Source: Diploscapter coronatus | Taxonomy: Eukaryota > Nematoda > Chromadorea > Rhabditida > Rhabditidae | Assembly: GCA_964036155.1 (NCBI GenBank) | Contig: OZ038422.1 | Location: 68,161,201-68,225,200, forward strand | Direction of reading: 5' to 3' | DNA length: 64,000 nt | In this document: positions 10,532-22,187 of the stretch, piece by piece | How the letters are laid out: the number at the start of each line of letters is the position of its first letter | Numbering within the stretch: the stretch's first letter is position 1 | Made by a program: the position numbers and the translations under genes | The notes under the pieces: model-generated | What the model saw: the letters and a program-made list of their open reading frames with translations, nothing else | What the model was told of the DNA's origin: nothing | The model's database searches: none

Positions 10532-13500
10532 GTAGAGAATTGTTCCTCGTTGCTTTCTATAGTTGATGATGCTATTATGAGAATACAAATCTGATGGCTT
10601 CTTGGAAAGTACATAGAGTTTATAAGCGAAATTAAAGTGAAGGCCAAAAGTTTCGACACAAACTGATATTTTATCGTTAGCATCGTCTGCAAACCAAGCT
10701 AAACTTACTGGATCCTACTAGCATTTAGCATATGTTTGCTGATTGCTATGTTTTATAAGATCTAAATTTAAAAAAAAAATCAGATCAAAATAATTTAGCC
10801 TACAGACGATGTAAAATATCATGAGATTCGTCCACATTTCGGCAATCACTATATATGATAAATTAGAAACAAATTTCTGACGTATGAACCGTATAAAATT
10901 TCCAAGAAGCATAGCCTGAATCTGATTGTGAAGAACTGTAATGACAAATCTCTTTACCTACAAATTTAGTCATGTATTGAGTCATAGATACGCATTCTTG
11001 ATACGTTTGTGTAAGTCACCGTCGTATCATCGTCACTTCGTGCAAATTTTATTGATTTTAGGTAGTGTTTTTACAAAAAGTGACAATGCTCCTGCGGTGA
11101 TTTATTCGTGGTTCACATTTCAGCTGTACAATTTTATTGCAAACACCTCATAAATTTTATATTGTGCAATTCTGTTTGTGGCGAATTCAGCATTCTTCAT
11201 ACAGTAACCTTGAATTACTAGTGTAGGATTGTGTTTGTCTAATTGGATTTGGCCTTTCGCTCCGCTTTCCCAGTCAATCCACCGATTAACTCTCAGCAAC
11301 GCGCCACTGCACGAAGCGGCTGATTGCCGTGCGCTAATTCGAAATTATCATAATCCTGCCTCTTCAGAGATTACGCCCAAATTAGGAAGCGACGAGAAAA
11401 AGGAAAATCGTGTCGGAATTAGAGGCAAACGGAGGATTAGCAGAAATGACAGAGACAGAGAAGCTGGCAGGGATACTGTAGGCGAGAGGGGAGGTGTTAG
11501 CTAGAAGTGAAGGTGACAGAAAGAGGGGGATTAGCAGTCGAGCATAGAGGCAAGTGAGAGCGAGGTGTCTGCTTGTCATCTCTATTCCCCTATTCACCCA
11601 TTCTCAGCCTGCAGCTTAACTTTCCTAGAGACATTCACAAAATTCGCTCTTCTCTGCGCTAAGCTCCCGAAAGCAAACTTTGCGCATTGTTTTTGTGATA
11701 TTGAGACGCAGAAATTTTTGTAGACTTGAACTTTTCTTTCGGAGAAATTATCTGAATTCGAAATCAAGGGAAGAAGCAGAGAGAGAAAGAGGGGCTGCTT
11801 GAGTTTGCAACAAAGTCGATCGATTCACTAATTCAGTCATTGTGTTGTGCGTATTATCTGTTGATCTGTACTAATTTCACCGTCCGTTTGCATCGTTGCA
11901 ATCCCCTTCTTTTCAGCCTTCCTCTTTCTTCTTCTTCTTCTCTTCAAGGCGATTCTCAATTTCCCTGTGGCGCCTTGTTGTGACCTCTCTGCGACGATTT
12001 TCAACGCTTGAACGAACATCGACTCTGCGTTGGGAGGAATCAAAGGGGCAAAGCAGATGAGGGAGATGATTCCTTGATTGGATTTCCTCTAGATAAGACC
12101 TAGATCTGCCTTATTTCGAGAACACTGTCCATAATATGGAAGATGGTCTAAATATTATTACGAAGCAACTTAGAATTACAGTACAATTTCAGAGAGGAGC
12201 GTTTTTTGTTATTTTGTGATTTTTGTTAAACGTTGAAATAAATGAAAATTTCAAAGATCATAGAAAATCTCGACATCGGCAAATTCATTCCCATTTTAAA
12301 TTCGATATGATAAAAAAACGAAAAACAAAAGTCTGAAATGGTGCACAATTTTTGAGTGATTGATTTATTCGCTCCTTCATAAATCTATCTAAATGGAAAA
12401 GGGGTGCATTTTGAGTTGATGTCACATCTAGAAGTGGTCTAATTTTTTTTCGAAAGATCGGTACATTATCAGTGAGAAAATGAAGAATGCGAATATGATG
12501 CATTACTCCAAAGTTTTTCTATACAACTGTATGAAATGAGTGCTAACAAAACTCGGAATTTGTATGATTTATTTGTAATAAAATGATCTTTTTTTTATCG
12601 ATTTAGTTCGATTCTTTCTATTTTGATGTTTCGTTCAACGCTCATCAGTGTAATTGTTTTGCACAAAAACTCGTCTGTTTGAGATGTCGAAAATTGTTTG
12701 CTAGTAGTGTGCGAAGTGTTGAAATCGCAGTTAATTGAATTAGAATTAAGAAGGGCTAAATCCAAAGAGAATTTGATAAGAGCGTTAACGATTAGGGGAT
12801 TAGGGCGCAGAAAATCAGCAGAGGAGCGAAGGGAAGGGAAGACAATCGTTGCGCCGTACGACAGACGGTAATCGAATTAGAATTACGATGAAACGATGAA
12901 ACGCATACGACTCTCATATTGATGCGATGAAATTGAAATTCGATTGGAAGCAGTGAAACTGCACTTTCCAATTTGTCACACCAAACTAAAACATGAATTT
13001 CAATTCATGCTTTGTATTTTATTATGCATACCGTAATCAAAATGAAATATTCTAGCATATTTGGTTTTATCCATTGTTTGCATTCGTGCTAAAGGAATAT
13101 GTTAGAGGATCTTATAAATTATCCGTGCACATTCTCCTCTTGTCATATAATATCCCTGTAAAGTGTGAGAGAGTCAGTTATTCAGTCATTTCGCACGAAA
13201 GGGCAGCCCTCTGCGCTATTCTTGTGTCTTTAGCTAAACACTTTGGCCACTTCACACCTGTCCGAAGCAGGCAGCAATCGTGCAGAATACGGTAGTTTAT
13301 GCAAATCTCGTCGAGCATCACTCGAAATTTGAGAATCGACGATATTTCGACTGCTCCTTCAATAGGTCACTAAATAGCTCTTCCCTTTCCCGCATTGTTT
13401 TTGTTTGAACACAAACTCTCCATTATGTTCAGAGTGACCAAAGCAAAAATTAAGAAAATTTGATTGGCCGAGGTTTTTCATTCTTCTTATTATTTGTGAG

Positions 13501-14246
13501 CAAAGTTACAATTTCATGTGTTAATGACAACAGTTTTCGCATTGATATTATGATGAATATCAATTCAACGAAAGTTGCATCAGTGTTTTAGGGGCTAAGT
13601 AATGGATAATTTTTAATGAAATCTCATATATCAGGAAATGATCTGACAAATGGATAATCCCGCAGGTTATGTATACAAGAGAACATTAATATTGCAAAGA
13701 AAAGGTGGGTGTTAAGCCAGACAGGATAGGGAGAGGATTGACACCTTGCATATGGGGATAAGCTTTGTGCAATACAAAGCACAAGATTAACCCTCTGCTA
13801 CTGTATTTAATATCTGATTGATTTTCGCATTCGAATCAATTTTATCTTTGGATATTATTATTATTATTTGGTAGTCTTCTGGTTTTGTATTCAAGCGTCT
13901 GAGTTTTTTCCAAAAAGAAATTTGTTAGCTTGAACAACGAAATTCAATATGAACAGCTCTAGTCCATTTGATTATTTATGAACTATTTTTAGCGGAGCCA
14001 TATCGTGACGATAGAAAGAAAGCTAAGGAAAGCGAACGCATTAATATACAGCAAAGAGCATAATTCTGTGCAAGTGTCATACAAATGCGGTGCTATTCAT
14101 TTTCTCTTATTTAAATTGTTCACAAGTTTTATTCTTAACAACGAATTTAAAATTTTTAAAAAACAACAATAAAACAGTTACCCTTTGATAACAATGAACT
14201 CAACAATTGCAAATCAACCTTTTTCTTCTGTTTCTGCCTGACTTGC
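10532..14246. other. Gene-free spacer
   Basis: This is the region between the homeobox gene and the 3' end of the SDA1 gene. It is AT-rich with purine tracts near 11440-11560 and 11760-11800 and a perfect 7-bp stem GCTTTGT/ACAAAGC near 13760. It could hold enhancers of the homeobox gene. No ORF in it has convincing splice structure. Confidence 0.5.
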
Positions 14247-17200
14247 TCATTTGGGTTTGATTCCATTCTGTCGCAGCAGGTAGTTGCGCAGACTCTTCTG
14301 TCGATCGCGGAACGAGCGCTGTCTGTTCTCGCCTCGTTTCTGAAGCATAAAATGAACTTTTCAAGCTTTCCGCAGATAATGGATTGAAAATTCGATATTC
14401 GATCTTCAAACATATTTCAAAGAGAAGGAGAAAGGCATTTCTAGAACATTTGCCAATGATGCCCATTATTCGAACATAGAATTTTAGAATTGATGTTACA
14501 AAAACATTTTCGAACCTTAGCTTTGACCATCGCAGCAACTTTCTTCTTCGTATTCTGACGGTTGGTTTTGCCGACGTGAGGACCCTGGAATAATAAAAGA
14601 TGAAAATGGTCATTATTCCCGTTTAACAGATGTCTTTCGTTTTTTAGAAAAATTATTTCCATTTTCATAAAGGTATAAAAATGTTAGACGATGAATTTTC
14701 AGAATGCTTACGTTTTTCTTGGGTTTTCCGAACTGCTTGTCCTCGTCCCTGCCAGCCATTATGTCAGCCATCCTCTCTGCCTTCGTCTGCTTCTTCTTCT
14801 TGTAGAACTGCTCGATGTCTCGCAGACGAGGCAGACCGTCGCCTGTTCCTCTGCTGAAACTCAATAATGAACATATTGCATTCGAAAATTTTGAAAATTC
14901 GAGAGAAAATAAGATGGAATAAAAGGAAAGGTAACAATCTTACGGTCGAACATAGAACTCGTTTTATGCCTAAGTTTGCATAGTATTTGAGAATTCCATT
15001 TTCTCTCAAGTGTTGTATTTCAAGAAGTCGATATAAATCTAACAATTCATTCCAAAAATTCGAGACAGGAAGATTCTCGAAATACATAAATAACTGCCAT
15101 ACTTGTGAATCTTCTCGCTCATTTCTTCGATGAGCATGACGTCGTCATTCCTCTTCTTCTTTCCGAGTTGCTTCTTCAGTCGCTTCTCTCCAATCAACTG
15201 CTTCTTCAACTGGTACTGTTTGATTTGTTTGAAGTCCTCCTGAAATAAGTAATATTTTCAAAATAGCAACGAATATTCCATACCTGAGTGAGAATTCTAT
15301 TAGCACAGATGTCTTCAGCCTTCTTCTTTGGATCCACTTCCACTTCTTCCTGTTCCTGTCCAGTCTCATCAGCCCCGCTCTCCAGCTGTTCATCCCCAGA
15401 TTCGTCCTCGTCTTCCATTTCCTCTTCTTCATCCTCATCTTCAAACTCGATCTCCTCGTCGTCGATCTCGATTTCTTCGCCGTCCATCTGAAATTTTCAA
15501 GTTTTTCGAATTCGATTTTATTTGAAAATCAGCGAAAAACTCGATCTGCTTTACACTTTTCAGAAATTTACTGATTCAAAATCATTCAAGTAGCGAAAAT
15601 AGAAGAAAAAAAACCTCTTCATCACTGGAATGCTCCACATCCTGCCACTCTCCTTCGGAATCATCCTCCTCTTCTTTACTTCCCCTCTCTGTCTTCTTCT
15701 TCTTCGCCAGGGGCTCGTCAGCGTCAGAATCCGTGTCGACCTCGTCTGTGTCAACGTCTGAAATAGCGTTAAAATAAACTTTAAAGTTAAATAATGATAA
15801 ATACAAGTAAATTCATTATTTCAAATAGAGAAAAATTTTTATGGTTGATTTTTTTCTACGAAAGTAAAGAAACTAGCTCAAGTCTATTTTCGTAACATTA
15901 AACATGCTGAAAAGCTGAATGATGTGATTTTCATGGCGTGAACAAAGTAACACTAGTTTAAAATTTGAATTTTCCGAAAAGCCGACTTTTACCGAAAAAT
16001 CATTCGAAAGTTCTTTACAGGAAACTAGTTTCACTCACCAGAGACTTCTAATTCACTGTCACTGTCCTCTTCCTCGTTCCTATTCCTTTTCTTCTTCCTC
16101 TCATCAGTCACCATCTGTTCTGGCTCTCCCCTTTCGTCCAGAATTTCAGCTCCAGCCACGAAGTTGTGCACTGCAGGTTTGGCATAGCCAACGAATTCTC
16201 GTTCATCGTCAACAGCTCGTTGGTCCTGGAAGAACTTACTTACTTATCTTTCTCCTAATATATGCATATTCAAAGCATGATATCTCGATCTATTGTAAAA
16301 TGCAGTTACTTTTGTAAATTATAAACCGCTTCCAATCCTCTTACTTTAAAAAAAAATCTCGAGCAGGACTCATTATTTGATCAATACAAAAGTTGAAAGT
16401 GTTATATCCGCAAAAGAATCATAGACTAAAAATACACTACCTGTCTGCCCCTGTCCTTGCGATGCAGCAGCTTGGGATTCATCTGCCGGAAGAGAGTGAT
16501 GAGCGCCCTCGCGGCCACTGACACATTCTTGTTCTTGTAGGTCTTATACTCGGCCAGGTCTCGCAGCAATTCTTCTGTTGCTGCGAAGGGGCAATTCGCG
16601 AAAATCTCTCGAATCGCGTTGATTCCAACTGTCATTGCTTCGGGGGAATTTCTGAAACAAAAATAATTCCACTTCAATGGACATGAAGGAAGAGTTTTTG
16701 TTGAAATAATTTACTAAATTCATTCATAGTCCATTTTAAAAAAAATTTAATTATTCTTTTTCATCAATATCATTGCGCCTGAAATAAGGACGAATTTTTT
16801 AGGGAAAGTCAATTCGGATACTCTAATCACGAGTATCAGGTTAAAAAATGTTGAGTGTGCAACCTGTGTATCAGAATTTGGCCTGAATTTCTCCTTTAAG
16901 TCCTTGTTGCCGCAGCGAATAATGACATGGCCAGCGTTCGCATTACGATATACACTAATTTTTCATGTTAATGTTTGCGATGCAAAGGAAAGGAGCAAGC
17001 TTCGATACAAATTATGCAAACAGTGCACGCTCAGCACTTCTGGATCTGATATTCATGATGAGGGTACCCGAATTGACTTATCCCGCACAAGTGGATTAGG
17101 TTCGTGAGTAGCGCACTGGTAGCTTCCCTTGTAGGAAATAAAAAGTACCTGTCAGTAACGAAACTGTTGGCGGTGACACGGACGAGTTGCTCGACTGTGT

Positions 17201-19502
17201 CTGGAGGAGTCAATTCGTGGCAGGCTTGGGCTGCATAGAGGAGAATTCGAGTCACCTAAAATACATTATTGAAAGAGAAAAAAAACGTGTGAAGTTGTAA
17301 AAGAAACATGAAATTCGTACTGTGCAATATTGAATAGAAAAGTAAATCTCACGTCTCTCTGCTTGGGCTGCAAGTATCGATGCAGATACGAGTAAAATCC
17401 GAGTGTGTGCAGGCGGTGAATACCAATTAAACGAGCGCACAGACCGATTCGGGTCAGACGAACCTGAATCGTCAAAGATTATTCTTTGAGCTAGAAGCTC
17501 TTGTAGAATTAAATCATGGAAAAATGTTCCAATCCACCAAAATACGCATTTTTCCCTATCTTGAAAAGCTTCAAAATCCAGAATGGGAAATCAAGCATAT
17601 TCAGGGGTTTTCCCCTCGAAAGTAAGTCCAAATGACAAACCTCAAATCGATCGACCTTCTTGCCCTCCAACATTCCGAAGAGTCTGTCCACGAACTGCTG
17701 TGGATCGTACAGAGACTGAATCGCGAACAGGTTACATTCCTTGCTTCTGCCCTCTGAAAATGAAATGTTTTAGATTTATCTTTGTAAGTTCATTACCTTT
17801 CTTGGCTTTCTTCTTCTTGTCGATTGCTTTTTTGACCTTTTCGAGATTCTTCGTCCGTTTGCGAGTCTTCTTTGCGTGTCGGAACGAAGTCATCACCTAA
17901 AAGATACAAGTGAAAATGGCTATGGAGCATTATCTCGGCATGAAACGCTTCAAAAATAACAGCTGCGAGTAAGTACATTTCTCCCAAGCACTATTTACTA
18001 TTTCTTTTTCTCCCGTTTTGGGGTGAAATTACTCATTTTTGAGAGGGTTGTACTAGCTTAAAATCTTTGGAAGGCGTGTATTCACTCGTGGGAAGAGAGT
18101 ACTTGCAGCCAAAAATAACCTGCCATCAGCAAGTTATCTTCTACGAAGGTAAGAAAAATGGAATAGTTTTCATTATTCCAGAAAATGTCTAACCTCCTTG
18201 ACAGTCTTTGCGTCGTCCTGCTTCCCCTCTTCGTCGTCCTCACTTATATCGCTCACTCCTTCCTCGTTCTCCTTAGAACCCAGGAAAAATTTCATCGAAG
18301 TCATCTGCAAAATATTTCATGGAAAGCTTCATCAGAAAAACGAAAATACCTGAATCTTAGGCAATTTGTGGAAGCAGGCGTCAGCAATGACATTCGTGGT
18401 CCTGGCATCCCTCCAGAGATTCTTCCTGAACGCGTCGATGCACACCAACTGGGCTGCACGAGCAACGATCGCTCGAGAATCCTGGAAAAGGCTAATTGAA
18501 AATCGAAATTATTGGAGTACATAAAACAAACTAACACCCTACTGCCAGCAGAGTAAATAAAAATCCAGAAAGAACAATAAAGTATCATCACAATAGTTAT
18601 TCATACCTTCATCTTCTGGAAACAGAAGTTCTGAATCTTGCCGAACAGCTTTGGATCTTTCTTCTTCTGATACATTCGCTTCAGGTGGTTGGAAATCGAC
18701 GACAAAATGAATTTTCTGAATAGGAATAAACGGGTTTGAATCCTTTCAAAGATAAAACCTCAAATATTTATCCTCGAGTTTGACGAGTTCGAAGAACAAT
18801 TCGAGCATCCGAATTACATCGACGATTCCTTGAATCCGCATGTACAGAATCGCCTTGCAGAAGGACAAACGGACCTGGAGTTAGTCGATTTGTGAAACGA
18901 AGAGAAGGAGGAACTTACATGGCGATCTAGAGCTTCTGCTTGATCACGGAGAATCGTGAACAAACTGTCACAGAACGTCTTTGCTTCTTCTGAAAAGTAC
19001 AAAAAAATAACTCTTCTACTCCCGTTTAGAGTATTTGATCGCATTTCTAGTGAAATCTTACCAGGATAGTGCTTGGCGAGTCCCGACAAAAAAGTGACGG
19101 TTTCGAGAAGCGGTTCGAGTTCCATCCGATGCTGCTCTGGCTGCATGTGCAGCAGTTTCATCGTCTGCTCGTAGTACGAAAGCTGCTCAACGAATTCCTG
19201 AAACATTCAGTTATAAATAAAAATGCCAAAGTGCATGACGATTGATTTAACTAGTTCAACAGGGAATGTCAGAACAAATATTCCTCTTGAGCGTCTGAAT
19301 GAGTCGGGAAAGCTTTTGCTCAGTCATATATCTTTTCTGGGATAATTGCTTGATTTGGCTCAGAAAATCATGCCTCTTTGTAGGATTCGGGATCCTTCCT
19401 GATGATTTCGAGCATGAGTCCCAAATTCTTCTGGGCCATGATGAACCGAGAGCTTCTCGGCCCTCCCCCATCCACGGTCATCTTCGCGTTCGCGGAGGTC
19501 AT
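14247..19502 (-). CDS. SDAD1: SDA1 homologue, 60S ribosome biogenesis/export factor
   Basis: Nineteen exons from 19502 down to the stop at 14249-14247, 806 aa, all phases consistent. SDA1 family blocks appear in order: [15 protein letters not shown] near the N terminus; VLCIRMQG-like helical repeats; [71 protein letters not shown]; long acidic runs; a basic tail with [15 protein letters not shown]. Yeast Sda1 and human SDAD1 are nuclear/nucleolar proteins needed for pre-60S maturation and export. Intron 1 (19373-19198) begins with GC: without it the frame stops one codon later, and with it KEEF matches the family. The start ATG lies nine bases after a CTTCAG acceptor, so trans-splicing or a 5' UTR intron is likely. 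The 497-bp intron 16652-17148 is the longest. Confidence 0.95.
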
Positions 19503-20379
19503 CCCCACTTTCTGAAGCATGATAATTATGAGAAAAGCCGGAAAATTAAAGTTAAAAAAATATGAAACGAAAATGGAAATTCCTTGAGTTTGGAAAAGAC
19601 AAATGCGCTGCACCGCTAATTTCTCTCCTCTGCTCTCTTCCCTCCATACTCTCTAGTTCCTAACGTATCATATGCAAGAAGAAAATATCATGCAAGAGAA
19701 TGAAATCGGGAAAATGAAACAAATGGATTAGATAAAAAAAAAACCTTATGAATTTAACAATTCTGTGCGCACAATATTATGTTTTTTAACAATGGAAAAC
19801 AACGCCTTTAATTTATGCATCTACATTGTAGGTTTCTTCGTGGTTTTATCTGAAAAATAAGCGCAAATATGAAAATATTAGAGCATGCATGATTATGAAA
19901 CTTTTTTTCTTTAATTTTTGAACGATTCGTTTATGAATTAAATACATGATTTATTGTCTATTTCAAAGATAATTTAGAAAATATTTTGAGATTTGCATAG
20001 ATAAAATTGTCGTTCGTCGTTCAGTTATCCTTTGAGGGATATCCAGGAAGCACCACGAGGAGGTAGACGAACATCACTTCCCGCCACACAATCACACACA
20101 CACACCTGAAAACTTAAATATATATATTTTTTTAAATCTTATGAAGACGATTTATCTCATGTATATCTTTCGTTCTTTCTCCTATATTCTTTTAAGTATT
20201 GAACAGTCCTAGGGAGGATGCTCGCCAGAAACCCTTTGCGATCTACTCCTATATATTTTCGTCTGACGAAAGTGCTCCCTAGGTCTATAGCACTACCAAC
20301 TGAAATAAACTGATTTTGGAGCTATCAAATAATTAATCATTCATTTTGTTAACTCAAGTCTCATGCTACACCTTTGCTT
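19503..20379. other. Gene-free spacer with short CA run
   Basis: This separates two minus-strand genes. It contains a short (CA)n run at 20093-20105, an AT run just after it, and an imperfect stem TCCTAGGGAG/CTCCCTAGGT at about 20207-20284. Nothing is recognisable as a gene. Confidence 0.4.
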
Positions 20380-21371
20380 TTATTCGTCAATATGATCAGT
20401 GTTAGTGTCTTTTGAGTTAGTATTTTGGTCCTCTTCGAGTTCATACTCAAAATCACCGTCCTTGATTCGGCGTCGACGGACTTTCTTCTTCTTCTTCTTT
20501 GATCCTGATGCTCCACTTGACTTCGATTGCTTCCTCCTCGCAAGCCGGTCGAGTGCTTTAGAAAGCGTCTTCTTACCTTCCTCTGTCGCCCTCTCCAGTC
20601 TTTCGTTCATTTGCTTGAGCGCCTGGTTCCTTTCGTCGAACAGCGTGTTCAGCCTGAAAATCGAGATTATTTAAGGGCCCGGTCATACTTAGCTGCATCT
20701 CGCTTAAAATAGTATGAGAAATCAAGAGAGCACGAGAATTGATGCAATATGGTGCAATCGCGCTCTCTTCATTTACTATGCTATTTCAAGCGAGTTGCAA
20801 ATTGCATTGCAACTAAGTATGAACGGGCCCTCAGTGCTTTGCTTTTTGCCTTGTCCGGCGGAGTCTCCTTCAAAAATCGATTTTTTCGTGAGTTATCATA
20901 AATTTAAACAAAATCTGCTTTGATAAAATTGTAGAGAATATTTCAGCGAAAAAATATTTGAGAAATAATAAATGAATGAAAAGTTTATTCGTTTTTTCAA
21001 AAAAAAAATTACACCGGAAAGGTCAAAGCACTGGCCCTAAGAGTTTTTGAAATCTACCTACCTCGCTAAAAATTGCGCTTCATCACGTTCAAGCTTTGGC
21101 GCTGGGTCTGACTTGTAGAAGACGAACACGTCTCGATAGACGCTCCAATGGGTGCCATTTTCCAGGTTGCTAGGGAAGTGTGCGAAGAAATGGCCATGGA
21201 GTTGTGGCATGATCTGGCATTGGCCGTCCGTTCTTTTGTCTTCTCTGTCGAACCAGTTGAGGATCAGCCTGGAAGTAGAGATATGGAATTTTGGAACAGA
21301 ACCTGAACTTACTCTGCAGCCAGTTTCATCGCGTGGTAGCGGAACTTGGCCGAGCGTTTGTTGTTCGTCAT
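20380..21371 (-). CDS. Uncharacterised small protein with Lys/acidic tail
   Basis: Exons 21371-21313, 21268-21062 and 20653-20380, with consistent phases, give about 179 aa from MTNNKRSAKFRYHAMK. The middle, about 20-88, is globular (LILNWFDRE, MPQLHGHFFAHFPSN, WSVYRDVFVFYKS). It is followed by a charged helix (LNTLFDERNQALKQMNERLE), a Lys/Arg run (SKKKKKKVRRRR) that could be a nuclear signal, and an acidic end. I do not recognise the family. The same frame stays open upstream of the chosen Met and reads KIIHYFFWIFLIGCSLLDS, which looks like a signal peptide or membrane anchor. An in-frame stop lies further up and no ATG precedes it, so the true first exon may be missing from this model. Intron 2 carries two transposon-like elements. 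Confidence 0.55.
20674..20831. repeat. Palindromic MITE (~158 bp) in an intron
   Basis: The left arm GGGCCCGGTCATACTTAGCT returns inverted as AGTATGAACGGGCCC at the right end. Arms are about 65 bp with a short loop near 20750. It lies within intron 2 of the uncharacterised gene, directly next to the following element. Confidence 0.75.
20827..21037. repeat. Second non-autonomous element with imperfect ~20-bp TIRs
   Basis: GGGCCCTCAGTGCTTTG at the left is matched inverted by CAAAGCACTGGCCC at the right, each followed inward by CCGG. About 150 bp of the interior is shared, inverted, with 61421-61573, so it is a dispersed family. Confidence 0.65.
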
Positions 21372-22187
21372 TGAATCGAGGAGTGAGCAGCCAATCAAGA
21401 AGATCCAAAAGAAGTAATGAATAATTTTCTTAAAGTGTTTAGAGCAAAACTAGTTAGCGTGCTAATTTTGTTGTTTTGGATTAACTGTCATTATAAGATC
21501 AGAATATAACAATATGAACATAATTATTGTTGAATCGAGGCATTTTTGGCAATTGAAAGCCTGAATATTGGCGCACGGTCGAGGTGGGGGATGAGGAATT
21601 TCAGACTGTCCTAGCTACGCCTTTTACATACTACTCATGGGATCAGTTTTAGAGTAAAATCTGATAAAATGTGAACACGAATATCGCATTTTGAAACTTG
21701 TTCCCATCATTATTGAATATTTGAATCGCTCGAATTGCATTCTTCATTACTATCTTACAATTAGCCCATTTTGTGGGGGACCCTGATGCGTTGCATCAAG
21801 CGAGTAAATTCGGAATAATTTTGTTTTCAACTGGGTTTTTCATATATCTGCTACCAATTTGACTAGGAAATTTAATGGAAGATTTTTCTAAAGATCAAAT
21901 TCTTGGACTAGGCTCTGCAGTTGGCGAGCTGAAGGTATTTTTTCTAGCTATTTGAATTACCTATAAGCTAATTTAGTGCATGATCAAGAGCCTTGGAATC
22001 ATGGAGGCTTTAGACAAATTGATTGAAAGCTAATTTTCTAAGAGTTCGTCTGTAGCTAATGATACAGCCTTTTATTTTATTTCGTTTATTCTTAACCATT
22101 TTATTTTATTTACAATATACACGCATAGACCTTGAAAATACATGGTTCATAAAACCCTTCGCATTTGAAAACACCTCAAATCACCTA
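21372..22187. other. Gene-free spacer
   Basis: This AT-rich spacer between two minus-strand genes may hold the missing first exon of the gene at 20380-21371. A candidate ATG near 21520 has no convincing donor. Nothing else is seen. Confidence 0.4.

Noticed and set aside
13753..13778. Perfect short hairpin, considered as a microRNA or terminator
   Set aside because: The 7-bp stem is too short for either and no known mature sequence is recognised.
14156..14613. Minus-strand ORFs of 85-137 codons at the SDA1 3' end
   Set aside because: They run across exon and intron in the wrong frame; the conserved basic tail is in the 14339-14247 exon frame.
16904..17107. Plus-strand ORF inside an SDA1 intron
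   Set aside because: Lies antisense within the 497-bp intron with no splice sites or similarity; chance.
19256..19471. Minus-strand 71-codon ORF over SDA1 exon 1
   Set aside because: It is a different frame from the conserved [13 protein letters not shown] reading, and includes intron sequence.
20093..20290. CA run and imperfect CCTAGGGAG stem, considered as an RNA gene
   Set aside because: No conserved RNA family features; the CA run is only about 13 bp.
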